This document shows, one piece after another, positions 56,596 to 64,000 of a DNA stretch of 64,000 bases; within the stretch, counting starts at the first letter, position 1; the number at the start of each line of letters is the position of its first letter. Position numbers and translations under genes: made by a program. The notes beneath the pieces were generated by a model. That model searched no databases, had not been told where the DNA came from, and saw only the letters and a list, made by a program, of their open reading frames with translations. Origin of the DNA: Xenorhabdus ehlersii (GTDB lineage: Bacteria > Pseudomonadota > Gammaproteobacteria > Enterobacterales > Enterobacteriaceae); contig NZ_RAQI01000001.1 in assembly GCF_003610465.1 (NCBI RefSeq), positions 62,001-126,000 of the forward strand, written 5' to 3'.

Positions 56596-58368
56596 TTATT
56601 CAATTTCGGGATGATCTCCCTGATCAGTGCTATCGGTGCTTTCTATGTTATGGGTATTTCCTGCGTTATCGATACTTTCCGTGCTATTGGTATTTTCAAG
56701 GATTATGCGACCATTATTGAATTGCATCCAAGGTAACTGACGCAAGATAGTGCAGTTATCCATCACGGATAGTTCCCCTGAAGCACCGCTCAAATGAAAT
56801 CCCATGTCTTGCTGCATTGGCGTAAATTGATTGGCCAGTGACCATGCATCAATGCCCATTGCATAGAGGCGCATCAGGGAATAATCATTAGTGAATTTTT
56901 TGGCTGCTTGCTGCATTAACGGCACATTTATGCCTGTCAGCAGTGGGATGTCACTAAACTGCATGCCATCCATTTCCAGGCGGAAATCAGGGCCTGAACC
57001 TGCTTTATTACTGCGCGAGCTGGCATAAAGTGCCGGCTTTTTACGGGAGCTGATTGCCATGTCGATCATAGGTTTGATAATTGTCAATTCGTTTGCGGTT
57101 GCGACAATATAAACGGCATCGACGGACTCTGTGGCTGGATTTGTGGAAATAACTGGCGTTCCAGACAAACGAATACCAATCCCACGATTCATGGATTGCC
57201 TCATTTCATCCAGCGTACCAAAAGATTGTTGTAATACCGTTTGCCCCCCAAGCTTTTGCCACTCTTGTGCAAAGGCTTGTGCAACACGGGTGCCTAATTC
57301 AGTACGAGGTATCAACACCAAAGGGCTGCGCTTTTGCTGTTGCCAGATATGCATGGCGGCATTTTTCGCCTCATCTTCAGGAGAGAGTGAAAAATAACAG
57401 ATATTCGGTTGTTTTTGTGGCACATCAAGCTCATTGAGCGCCAAAATATTCAGTGGAGTTTCAATTTGAGTCAATTGTTCCACATTGGGTTTCAGTAATG
57501 GTCCAACTACCAGAGTGACACCATCTTGTTTAGCCTGTTCCAGCAGTTCGGTAAGAGGCTGGCTGTTGGTATCATAGATTTTTACGGTCTGATCATTGGT
57601 AGGCACATCATTAATCGCATCCATTTCTGGTTCAATTGTGGCGGCATCAGCATTCTCTGAATTTGCAGCGCTGGTATTTTCAGGATCGGTAGAGGGTTCG
57701 GCGTTAACAGTACCGTTTGGATCGGTGGCATTTGTTGGCAATGGTGATTCTGGCAAAGATGGCTTTGGCAAGCCTTTTTGAGCATCGAGGAAACCCTGGC
57801 GGATGGCGTCACCAAATATTTTGGCCTGGCCGCTCAAAGGCAGAAATAACCCAATTGTGGCATGGCTGTTTTCAGTTTCGTGCAACATTTGTTGCAGAGC
57901 TGTGGGTAAACTGTGGGCAGCGGGGTTGTTTGGATAACGGATTTGCCAATCGTGAATAGCGAGACGCAGTTTATCGAGATCCTGTTTATTGGTCTGATAG
58001 GTACTGAGTAAATCAAGCCAGCCCTGCAACGTATACTCATTGGCATTAATCACCAATTCACTCATTTGCTGCGGGGAAAGTTGCGTCAATAATTGCCAGG
58101 TCTCATCAAGGTTTTTCTGGCGGGCAGCTTCATCCGGTGCGTAGGAGTCCAATGCGATGTAAGCACGGATAACATCCAACGATGGTTGATTGTGTGCTGC
58201 GTCAATAATGGCCTGGTAGCGGTTAATCTCTGCGCTGATCTTATCCTGAGGCTTAGAAGTTGGTTGCCCTTGCCGTTCGGGCATGGTACACCCTGCAATA
58301 ATCATAGTTGACAGCAGTGCTGTATAGATTAAACCAGTTTTTAAACGCACAAAAATTGAGGGAAGCAT
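56596..58368 (-). CDS. lpoA: Penicillin-binding protein activator LpoA, shortened N-domain
   Basis: Outer-membrane lipoprotein that activates PBP1A from the periplasm. The signal ends in the lipobox IIAGC, with Cys27 as the lipid anchor. The C-terminal periplasmic-binding-like domain, which contacts PBP1A, starts near residue 171 (TIGLFLPLSGQAKIFGDAIR). The protein has 590 residues against 678 in E. coli. The N-terminal TPR-like domain has about 145 residues instead of about 230: Cys27 is followed within 35 residues by a match to E. coli residues near 150 (QPSLDVIRAYIAL). An acidic low-complexity linker (about 200-255) and a Ser/Thr/Asn-rich tail (last about 33 residues) are present. The reading frame is unbroken. 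Confidence 0.9.
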   Translation of the reverse strand: MLPSIFVRLKTGLIYTALLSTMIIAGCTMPERQGQPTSKPQDKISAEINRYQAIIDAAHNQPSLDVIRAYIALDSYAPDEAARQKNLDETWQLLTQLSPQQMSELVINANEYTLQGWLDLLSTYQTNKQDLDKLRLAIHDWQIRYPNNPAAHSLPTALQQMLHETENSHATIGLFLPLSGQAKIFGDAIRQGFLDAQKGLPKPSLPESPLPTNATDPNGTVNAEPSTDPENTSAANSENADAATIEPEMDAINDVPTNDQTVKIYDTNSQPLTELLEQAKQDGVTLVVGPLLKPNVEQLTQIETPLNILALNELDVPQKQPNICYFSLSPEDEAKNAAMHIWQQQKRSPLVLIPRTELGTRVAQAFAQEWQKLGGQTVLQQSFGTLDEMRQSMNRGIGIRLSGTPVISTNPATESVDAVYIVATANELTIIKPMIDMAISSRKKPALYASSRSNKAGSGPDFRLEMDGMQFSDIPLLTGINVPLMQQAAKKFTNDYSLMRLYAMGIDAWSLANQFTPMQQDMGFHLSGASGELSVMDNCTILRQLPWMQFNNGRIILENTNSTESIDNAGNTHNIESTDSTDQGDHPEIE

Positions 58369-58431
58369 ACTGTATCCAGCGATGTTTTTTTCAAAGATGC
58401 TCAATTTTAAATCGGTCATTCGGATGAAACA

Positions 58432-59322
58432 ATGAATCAAACCAATCGAGCAGTGGTTACGACATCCACGCTATATGTTGTGCCAACCCCTATTGGAAAT
58501 CTGGGGGATATTACTCAGCGTGCTCTTGAAGTTCTTAAACATGTCGATCTGATTGCTGCCGAAGATACGCGACACACTGGCTTGTTGCTTCAACATTTTG
58601 CCATTAATGCGCGCATGTTCGCACTTCATGATCATAATGAACAGCAAAAAGCAGATCAATTGATTACGAAACTTGAACAAGGGGCGAGTATCGCATTGGT
58701 ATCTGATGCCGGTACGCCGTTGATTAACGATCCGGGTTATCATCTGGTTCGTCGTTGCCGTGAAGCCGGTATCAATGTGGTTCCACTACCTGGCCCTTGT
58801 GCAGCCATTACAGCATTGTCTGCTGCTGGCTTGCCTTCAGATCGTTTTTGTTATGAAGGCTTCTTGCCTGCTAAAAGTAAGGGACGTCAGGATACCTTGC
58901 GTGAATTAGCACAAGAGCCGCGTACACTGATTTTCTACGAATCGACACATCGTCTGTTGGACAGTTTAGAAGATATTGTGAAAGTATGGGGTGCCGATCG
59001 TTATATCGTGTTGGCACGAGAATTAACCAAAACGTGGGAATCGATTCAAGGAATGCCCGCTGGTGAGCTTCTGGCATGGGTCAAGGAAGATGAAACTCGT
59101 CGCCGCGGAGAAATGGTTCTGATTGTGGAAGGGTATCATAAGCCCGCCGAGGATAGCTTGCCACAGGAAGCCTTGCGGACATTAGCACTGCTGCAAAAAG
59201 AGCTGCCATTGAAAAAGGCGGCGGCATTGGTGGCAGAGATCCACGGTGTGAAGAAAAATGCTTTGTATCGTTATTCACTCGATCAAAACACGACCTTGGG
59301 ACAAATTGAAGAAGACGCGTGA
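58432..59322 (+). CDS. rsmI: 16S rRNA 2'-O-ribose C1402 methyltransferase RsmI
   Basis: SAM-dependent tetrapyrrole-methylase-fold enzyme that 2'-O-methylates C1402 of 16S rRNA in the P site. The protein has 296 residues. The start [18 protein letters not shown], the block [18 protein letters not shown], the SAM-region [19 protein letters not shown] and the end [17 protein letters not shown] match E. coli RsmI. It is divergent from lpoA across 63 bases, the usual enteric arrangement. Confidence 0.97.
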   Translation: MNQTNRAVVTTSTLYVVPTPIGNLGDITQRALEVLKHVDLIAAEDTRHTGLLLQHFAINARMFALHDHNEQQKADQLITKLEQGASIALVSDAGTPLINDPGYHLVRRCREAGINVVPLPGPCAAITALSAAGLPSDRFCYEGFLPAKSKGRQDTLRELAQEPRTLIFYESTHRLLDSLEDIVKVWGADRYIVLARELTKTWESIQGMPAGELLAWVKEDETRRRGEMVLIVEGYHKPAEDSLPQEALRTLALLQKELPLKKAAALVAEIHGVKKNALYRYSLDQNTTLGQIEEDA

Positions 59323-59351
59323 AAACCCTATACATTGGATATTAAACCTCT

Positions 59352-59357
59352 TATAAT
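59352..59357 (+). promoter_or_regulatory. -10 element of the rnpB promoter
   Basis: A perfect TATAAT ends eight bases before the first base of RNase P RNA. The -35 region (TATACA at 59329-59334, 17 bases upstream) is a poor match to consensus, so the upstream half of this promoter is uncertain. Confidence 0.7.
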
Positions 59358-59364
59358 CCGCGCC

Positions 59365-59750
<386 letters not shown>

Positions 59751-59756
59751 GACTTT

Positions 59757-59793
59757 GCCCTATAGAGCAGATGCTTTATAGGGCTTTTTCTTT
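59757..59793 (+). terminator. Intrinsic terminator of rnpB
   Basis: GCCCTATA (59757-59764) pairs perfectly with TATAGGGC (59777-59784) around a 12-base loop and runs into TTTTTCTTT. It lies six bases after the mature M1 RNA sequence. Confidence 0.92.
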
Positions 59794-59808
59794 ATCAATA
59801 AGGAATTA

Positions 59809-60510
59809 TTAGTCAACCAAATCAATCAGCAGGCCCCGAAATGGCGTCTCCGTTTGTAACATCACTTTCTGCTCTTCCTGAATAAATACACCATCCCCAC
59901 ATTTAATCTTTACATCCCTGCTTTGGTTGCCATTAATTATTGCATTACCACTGATGGATTGCAGGTAAGCATGTTTGCCACGTAAAGACAAAATTTGGCT
60001 GTTATGCGGTTTAAGCACGAGATAGCTTATCCACGTTTGTTGGCGCAGATGCAGACTATTGTTTTCTGACGTAGGAGAGGCCAGTAATGTAAGCGGCTTG
60101 TTTGGCAGAACTCTATGCTGTAATGGCCGTGCTTCTTGCTGAGGACAGGCATTGAGCCAGAGTTGCAGCCGTGTCAATGGGAGCGTGTCACTGGTATTGT
60201 GCTCACTGTAACGAATCCCTTGACGCGCCGAAAATAACAAACAATCCCCTTGGCGTGCATGGAAGTTATTACCTTCACTGTCTCGATATTGGGCTTCTCC
60301 TTGCAGGATAATATTCAGGACATCAACATGAGGGTAAGATTTGGGTTGAAACTCGGCTTTCGGCGCCAAAACTTCCTGATTAAGAACACGCAATGTCCTA
60401 TAGTTCAAAAATTTTGGGTCAAAATAGTGACCAAATGAAAAAGTATAGCGAGCCTGTAACCAGCCGTAATCGGCTTTTCCGCATTGATTTGCTGTTCTCA
60501 TTATTATCAT
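59809..60510 (-). CDS. yhaK: Pirin-like bicupin YhaK
   Basis: A 233-residue bicupin of the pirin family, equal in length to E. coli YhaK, which has been described as redox-sensitive. The N-terminal cupin has the pirin-type block WLQARYTFSFGHYFDPKF and the metal-site neighbourhood SYPHVDVLNIILQGEAQYRD. The C-terminal cupin ends GLLIDLVD. Its substrate is not known; other pirins show quercetinase activity, which is not proven here. It is divergent from the LysR regulator yhaJ, a likely controller. Confidence 0.92.
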   Translation of the reverse strand: MIIMRTANQCGKADYGWLQARYTFSFGHYFDPKFLNYRTLRVLNQEVLAPKAEFQPKSYPHVDVLNIILQGEAQYRDSEGNNFHARQGDCLLFSARQGIRYSEHNTSDTLPLTRLQLWLNACPQQEARPLQHRVLPNKPLTLLASPTSENNSLHLRQQTWISYLVLKPHNSQILSLRGKHAYLQSISGNAIINGNQSRDVKIKCGDGVFIQEEQKVMLQTETPFRGLLIDLVD

Positions 60511-60622
60511 GCTGTTATCTCTTCAACTATAGATCTATGACTGTCGATCTTAATTATCTGGACGTTGAAATGTTAGCCAGTTAATCTGGTGGCTATATTC
60601 AAAATTCCTGATTGAGAAAAAT

Positions 60623-61519
60623 ATGGGTAAAGAACGTGCGCTTACTTTGGAATCCCTGCGGGTAATGGATGCGATAGACCGACGGGGAAGTTTTGCTGCG
60701 GCAGCGGATGAGTTGGGGCGAGTTCCTTCTGCACTGAGTTATACCATGCAGAAATTGGAAGAGGAATTGGACGTTGTGCTGTTTGATCGCTCTGGTCATC
60801 GCACGAAATTTACCAATGTTGGCCGGATGCTACTGGAGCGAGGGCGGTTACTGCTTGAAGCTGCGGATAAACTGACAGCAGATGCAGAAGCGCTTGCCCG
60901 TGGTTGGGAAACACACCTGACTATTGTGTGTGAAGCGCTGTTCCCAATGGCATCGCTGTTTCCTCTTGTGGATAAATTGGCGGCGAAATCGAATACACAA
61001 CTTTCGTTAATGACGGAAGTATTAGCAGGTGCGTGGGAACGTCTGGAAACAGGATATGCTGATATTGTGATTGCACCTGATCTGCATTTCAGGGCGTCAG
61101 CCGAAGTGAATTCGCGGGCACTTTATTCTATTAACAATGTCTATGTTGCCAGTGCGGATCACCCTATCCATCATGAGCCCGAACCACTGTCTGATGCCAC
61201 ACGAGTGAAATATCGTGGAATAGCTGTCGCTGATACAGCAAGAGAGCGTCCGGTATTGACGGTTCAATTATTGGATAAACAACCGCGTTTGACGGTGAGT
61301 TCACTGGAAAATAAACGTCAGGCGCTTTTGGCAGGATTAGGAGTGGCAACCATGCCATACCCTATGGTGGAACAAGATATTGCCGAAGATCGTTTGCGGG
61401 TGATTGGTTCGGAATACAGCCATGAAACCAACATTATCATGGCATGGCGGCGTGATAGTATGGGAGAAGCGAAGTCCTGGTGCTTGCGTGAAATCCCTAA
61501 ATTGTTTGCGAAGCAATAA
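60623..61519 (+). CDS. yhaJ: LysR-type transcriptional regulator YhaJ
   Basis: A 298-residue LysR regulator, equal in length to E. coli YhaJ. The winged helix-turn-helix (about residues 7-65, VMDAIDRRGSFAAAADELGR then SALSYTMQKLEEEL) is nearly identical. The effector domain (about 95-295) includes VKYRGIAVADTARERPVLTV. E. coli YhaJ responds to dihydroxyphenyl-type aromatic compounds. The divergent yhaK promoter in the 112-base gap is the likely local target. Confidence 0.94.
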   Translation: MGKERALTLESLRVMDAIDRRGSFAAAADELGRVPSALSYTMQKLEEELDVVLFDRSGHRTKFTNVGRMLLERGRLLLEAADKLTADAEALARGWETHLTIVCEALFPMASLFPLVDKLAAKSNTQLSLMTEVLAGAWERLETGYADIVIAPDLHFRASAEVNSRALYSINNVYVASADHPIHHEPEPLSDATRVKYRGIAVADTARERPVLTVQLLDKQPRLTVSSLENKRQALLAGLGVATMPYPMVEQDIAEDRLRVIGSEYSHETNIIMAWRRDSMGEAKSWCLREIPKLFAKQ

Positions 61520-61562
61520 CATGCATGCCGCCAAGATAATAAAGCGAATGTAGTGAATATCA

Positions 61563-61600
61563 TAAAGCCCCTTGCTGCGAATACACAGGAAGGGGCTATA
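61563..61600. terminator. Bidirectional terminator between yhaJ and yqjF
   Basis: AGCCCCTT (61566-61573) pairs with AAGGGGCT (61590-61597) around a 16-base loop. On the minus strand it is followed by TTATGATATTC after yqjF. On the plus strand it closes yhaJ. The two genes converge here. Confidence 0.65.
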
Positions 61601-61628
61601 AAAAGGGTAATGATCTGTTTTTCTTCGA

Positions 61629-62024
61629 TTACCAATTTTTCTTCATTACATGGTCAATACTGAATCTTCCTGGTCCCATCATAGCCAGTAGTAGGTAGCC
61701 TGCGCTGATGGAGAAGTTTTTCAGGAACATAGTCAGGTTCAGGTCATTTGAAAAATCGCTATGGAACAGGAGCGCGGTCAGAATACAGAAAATAAATGTA
61801 AACACAGCCGTGGTGCGGGTCAACAGGCCGAACATCACAGCAAGCCCGCCCCCCAGTTCAAGTAAGATAGTCAGTGGCAATAGAATTCCTGGCACCTTCA
61901 TAGCTTCCATAAATTCCTGTGTTCCTGCATAGGCACCACCTAGTTTTCCATATCCTGCGATAATGAAAAGAACGGATATTAAAATACGGGCAACCAACAG
62001 GCCACTATCTTCAAATTTTTTCAT
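61629..62024 (-). CDS. yqjF: DoxX family membrane protein YqjF
   Basis: A 131-residue inner-membrane protein with four hydrophobic helices and the DoxX-family segments ARILISVLFIIAGYGKLGG and LPLTILLELGGGLAVMFGLLTR. It matches E. coli YqjF. Its function is not established; expression in E. coli is linked to YhaJ and aromatic compounds. The ATG at 62024 has GTGGAG upstream; an earlier in-frame start is not supported by a ribosome site. Confidence 0.92.
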   Translation of the reverse strand: MKKFEDSGLLVARILISVLFIIAGYGKLGGAYAGTQEFMEAMKVPGILLPLTILLELGGGLAVMFGLLTRTTAVFTFIFCILTALLFHSDFSNDLNLTMFLKNFSISAGYLLLAMMGPGRFSIDHVMKKNW

Positions 62025-62216
62025 GATTGTCTCCACAAATACCGCAGGCCGCGATAAATAAACTGTCTGTTTAGCTTTTATTGTCCAAAAAACGGACTGA
62101 ACAGCACGATTTGTTAATCATTATCTGATGGGAAGTATTTTAAGGAGAGGTATTATTGGTTGATAGTAAGGAATATTAACTATTTCATGCAGTTTTTTTG
62201 AAAGAATTCGGTGGTA

Positions 62217-62510
62217 TTAATTTTTGTATAGTGTGTTTCGTACGCTTTTAATGATCCCTAACATGTTGATTATATGACGTGACCAGCGATAAAACTGCTT
62301 GGGTTGGTGGAATCCATAAAGCAGCACAAGGCCAAAACCAATGGCGACATAAGGCTTAAAAGCAATGAGGGTTTGCCAGCCTTTATCATATGGTTGTGTC
62401 ACTTCAAGCCAGTTCTGGCCATAAGTAGCAAGTAACTGTCGTTGTTGCTGGATCTCTTTTAATAGCTGCTGTTTTCGCAACTTTCGCTGATGATACCCTG
62501 ATTTATTCAT
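62217..62510 (-). CDS. yqjK: YqjK-like protein
   Basis: A 97-residue protein matching E. coli YqjK in layout. It has a basic, Gln/Lys-rich N-terminal helix (about residues 5-35, RKLRKQQLLKEIQQQRQ), the block NWLEVTQPYDKGWQTL, and one hydrophobic segment (about 52-70). Its function is unknown. It overlaps the 3' end of yqjE by eight bases, so the two are translationally coupled. The ATG at 62510 is chosen over one 11 codons upstream inside yqjE. Confidence 0.85.
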   Translation of the reverse strand: MNKSGYHQRKLRKQQLLKEIQQQRQLLATYGQNWLEVTQPYDKGWQTLIAFKPYVAIGFGLVLLYGFHQPKQFYRWSRHIINMLGIIKSVRNTLYKN

Positions 62511-62904
62511 GAGAATCATCCTCCAGCATTTTGCGGTCAACATGCAATTGTGTTCGAGTCGCGTTAAGAAAGGTCAGTTTCCGCGCCTTTTTTATCGTCC
62601 ATATTGCACTAAGTACGGCGAGGAGCAGTAACATTCCGGCAGTGATAGCTATTGCCATTATTCGGTAGGTTGGATCGGTGGCCCAGAATATCAGTGCCAA
62701 TAGGCACATCAGACCAAAGCCCGCAAAGAGTAATGTTAATCCTACCAGTAGTAGCAGTTGTACCAGTGTTGCGGTTCCCTCTTCCAACTCAACGGCAACG
62801 AGTTGGATGCGAGTTTCAACCATGTGAACAGCAATTGCCGCTACTCGCCGTACAGTATCAAAGAGCCCTTTTCCTGGGCCTTTCGCGTGAGGGGACTGGG
62901 TCAT
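62503..62904 (-). CDS. yqjE: YqjE family (phage holin superfamily III) membrane protein
   Basis: A 133-residue protein with two membrane helices (about residues 46-70 and 78-103), an N-terminal amphipathic part (VHMVETRIQLVAVELEEG) and a charged C-terminus. It matches E. coli YqjE, which is found at the membrane with YqjD. It starts one base after the stop of yqjD and overlaps yqjK. Its function is not established. Confidence 0.9.
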   Translation of the reverse strand: MTQSPHAKGPGKGLFDTVRRVAAIAVHMVETRIQLVAVELEEGTATLVQLLLLVGLTLLFAGFGLMCLLALIFWATDPTYRIMAIAITAGMLLLLAVLSAIWTIKKARKLTFLNATRTQLHVDRKMLEDDSHE

Positions 62905-62905
62905 A

Positions 62906-63211
62906 TTAGCGCCTTGAAAGCAGAACTCCCAATACAACGCCAATTGCCGCACCTATACCGACACCAGCCCACGGATTTTCGCGAACATAACTATCCGCAT
63001 GACCTGCAATTTCTTTGGTTTGACCTACCAGCTTATCGCTAGCTTCACTGAGCGTAGTACGCGCATTTTTTAGCGTTCTTTCTGCCTTGCTGCGCAGTTT
63101 TTCCAGTTCTGCTTTTGAGTTATCACCGGAGCTATTGAGGACTTCTTCTAGCGTATCCGCAAGAGATTGTAATTCAGCACGTAGATCTTCAGAGCTTTTC
63201 TTTTGTGGCAT
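62906..63211 (-). CDS. yqjD: ElaB/YqjD-family ribosome-tethering protein YqjD
   Basis: A 101-residue tail-anchored protein of the DUF883 family, the same length as E. coli YqjD. YqjD binds stationary-phase ribosomes to the inner membrane. The N-terminal helical region (LQSLADTLEEVLNSSGDN) is followed by ENPWAGVGIGAAIGVVLGVLLSRR, the conserved C-terminal membrane anchor. It is the first of yqjD-yqjE-yqjK, a unit probably induced in stationary phase. Confidence 0.94.
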   Translation of the reverse strand: MPQKKSSEDLRAELQSLADTLEEVLNSSGDNSKAELEKLRSKAERTLKNARTTLSEASDKLVGQTKEIAGHADSYVRENPWAGVGIGAAIGVVLGVLLSRR

Positions 63212-63390
63212 TGCCTGTCTCCTTAAATATACGATGGATGAATTTCAAACATAGACGCTTTTATCAGGAGATGAAAGTATGAATAGATGAAAAATTATCA
63301 CAATATATTGCAAATTAGCCTTAAATACCGTTTGAGGTGACTAAGTGGAGAAGTTTAACAGACAAGGTTAGGCGAATGAGAAGAGCAATG

Positions 63391-63422
63391 CCCTGTGGTA
63401 TATTCGCGGCCATACCACAGGG
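63391..63422 (-). terminator. Hairpin after yqjA
   Basis: CCCTGTGGTAT (63391-63401) pairs perfectly with ATACCACAGGG (63412-63422), an 11-bp stem with a 10-base loop, 11 bases after the yqjA stop. It has no strong T tail, so it may work with Rho or stabilise the message. The rest of 63212-63390 contains the yqjD promoter region and no gene; E. coli yqjB and yqjC are absent. Confidence 0.55.
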
Positions 63423-63433
63423 AAAATAAAGCG

Positions 63434-64000
63434 TTACGATAGTGTTTTATTAGTACGCTTTTTGCGCCAAATGACAGTCAGGCTGCCAATTAAACCAATA
63501 AGCAATAGGCCTACAGGTAGCAAAACCAAAAAATTCATCAGATACTCTTCATACTGGCGGAACAGAGGACTTTTACCAAGGGCATAACCCAATGTTGTTA
63601 GAATAACCACCCATATGAACCCGCTAAGCCAATTGAATATTTGAAAACGTCCATTTTTTAGCCCAGCGAGGCCCGCCAGTGTTGGCAACAATGTCCTGAT
63701 AAAAGCGAGAAAACGACCTACTAGTAAGGCAGATAAGCCATGGCGATGGAATAAGTTATGTGCGCGCTGATGATAATGCGCGGGAAGATGTGACAGCCAG
63801 CCCTGAACTAATTTTGTATTGCCAAGCCATCTTCCCTGAAGATACCCGATCCAGCAGCCGAGGCTGGCTCCGGTGGTGAGAATGGCTAATGTTACAGGAA
63901 AACTCATGGTCTCTTTTGCAATTAAGACACCGACTAATATCAACAGGCTGTCGCCCGGTAAAAAGGCCGCAGGTAATATCCCGTTTTCCAGAAACAGGAT
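63434..64000 (-). CDS. yqjA: DedA-family membrane protein YqjA, 5' end beyond window
   Basis: The last 188 codons of a DedA/Tvp38-family transporter-like protein needed, with YghB, for proton motive force, cell division and alkaline or drug tolerance. The frame continues without a break to the window edge ([20 protein letters not shown] just inside it), so a start at an internal Met near 63943 is wrong. The key DedA motifs LPGDSLL and [16 protein letters not shown], with conserved Glu and Arg residues, are present. About 30 N-terminal residues lie outside. Confidence 0.95.
   Translation of the reverse strand: MLFLENGILPAAFLPGDSLLILVGVLIAKETMSFPVTLAILTTGASLGCWIGYLQGRWLGNTKLVQGWLSHLPAHYHQRAHNLFHRHGLSALLVGRFLAFIRTLLPTLAGLAGLKNGRFQIFNWLSGFIWVVILTTLGYALGKSPLFRQYEEYLMNFLVLLPVGLLLIGLIGSLTVIWRKKRTNKTLS

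Overview
The window is a stretch of enterobacterial core chromosome. Gene content, gene order and protein sequences point to the Morganellaceae, most likely a Xenorhabdus or close Photorhabdus relative. The DNA is moderately AT-rich by eye. Proteins are close to but clearly diverged from E. coli, and some linked E. coli genes (csrD, gltF, yqjB/yqjC/yqjG, aaeXAB) are absent from their usual positions. The genus is an inference. No prophage, complete insertion sequence, CRISPR array, tRNA or rRNA was seen.

Layout. 1-5.5 kb (minus strand): aroQ, accB-accC (biotin carboxyl carrier and carboxylase of acetyl-CoA carboxylase), yhdT-panF (pantothenate uptake) and the 5' part of prmA, with acuI upstream. 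6-17 kb (plus): mreBCD (rod-shape scaffold), maf/yhdE, rng, yhdP (inter-membrane phospholipid transport), a nitrilase-family amidase and tldD. 17-21 kb: a complete secreted barnase with its barstar inhibitor, a decayed 2-hydroxyacid dehydrogenase, darP divergent from pmbA (TldE), rnk with a probable attenuator, and a periplasmic broad-spectrum amino-acid racemase. 22.7-30.9 kb (minus): the yrbG-kdsD-kdsC-lptC-lptA-lptB-rpoN-hpf-ptsN-rapZ-npr cluster, joining Kdo/LPS assembly, sigma-54 and the nitrogen PTS. 31-36 kb (plus): mlaFEDCB, ibaG and murA. 36-39 kb (minus): the periplasmic proteases degS and degQ, then zapG. 39.6-43.4 kb (plus): zapE, rplM-rpsI and sspA-sspB. 43.5-50.3 kb (minus): an orphan secreted protein and gltBD. 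50.9-54.9 kb: arcB, the sRNA gene arcZ on the opposite strand overlapping the arcB stop, elbB and mtgA. 54.9-58.4 kb (minus): dolP, diaA, yraN and a shortened lpoA. 58.4-59.8 kb: rsmI and rnpB (RNase P RNA). 59.8-64 kb: divergent yhaK/yhaJ, then the yqjF-yqjK-yqjE-yqjD block and the edge-truncated yqjA.

Much of the window concerns the cell envelope: LPS export (Lpt, Kds), outer-membrane lipid asymmetry (Mla), phospholipid transport (YhdP), peptidoglycan (MurA, MtgA, LpoA, Mre, racemase) and periplasmic quality control (DegS, DegQ, DolP). The most informative unusual items are the barnase-barstar pair with two added cysteines, arcZ, the in-frame loss of about 90 residues in the N-terminal domain of LpoA, the periplasmic racemase, an exact 9-bp triplicate repeat inside lptC, and small repeat elements between core genes. 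I did not find a convincing wholly undescribed multi-gene system.
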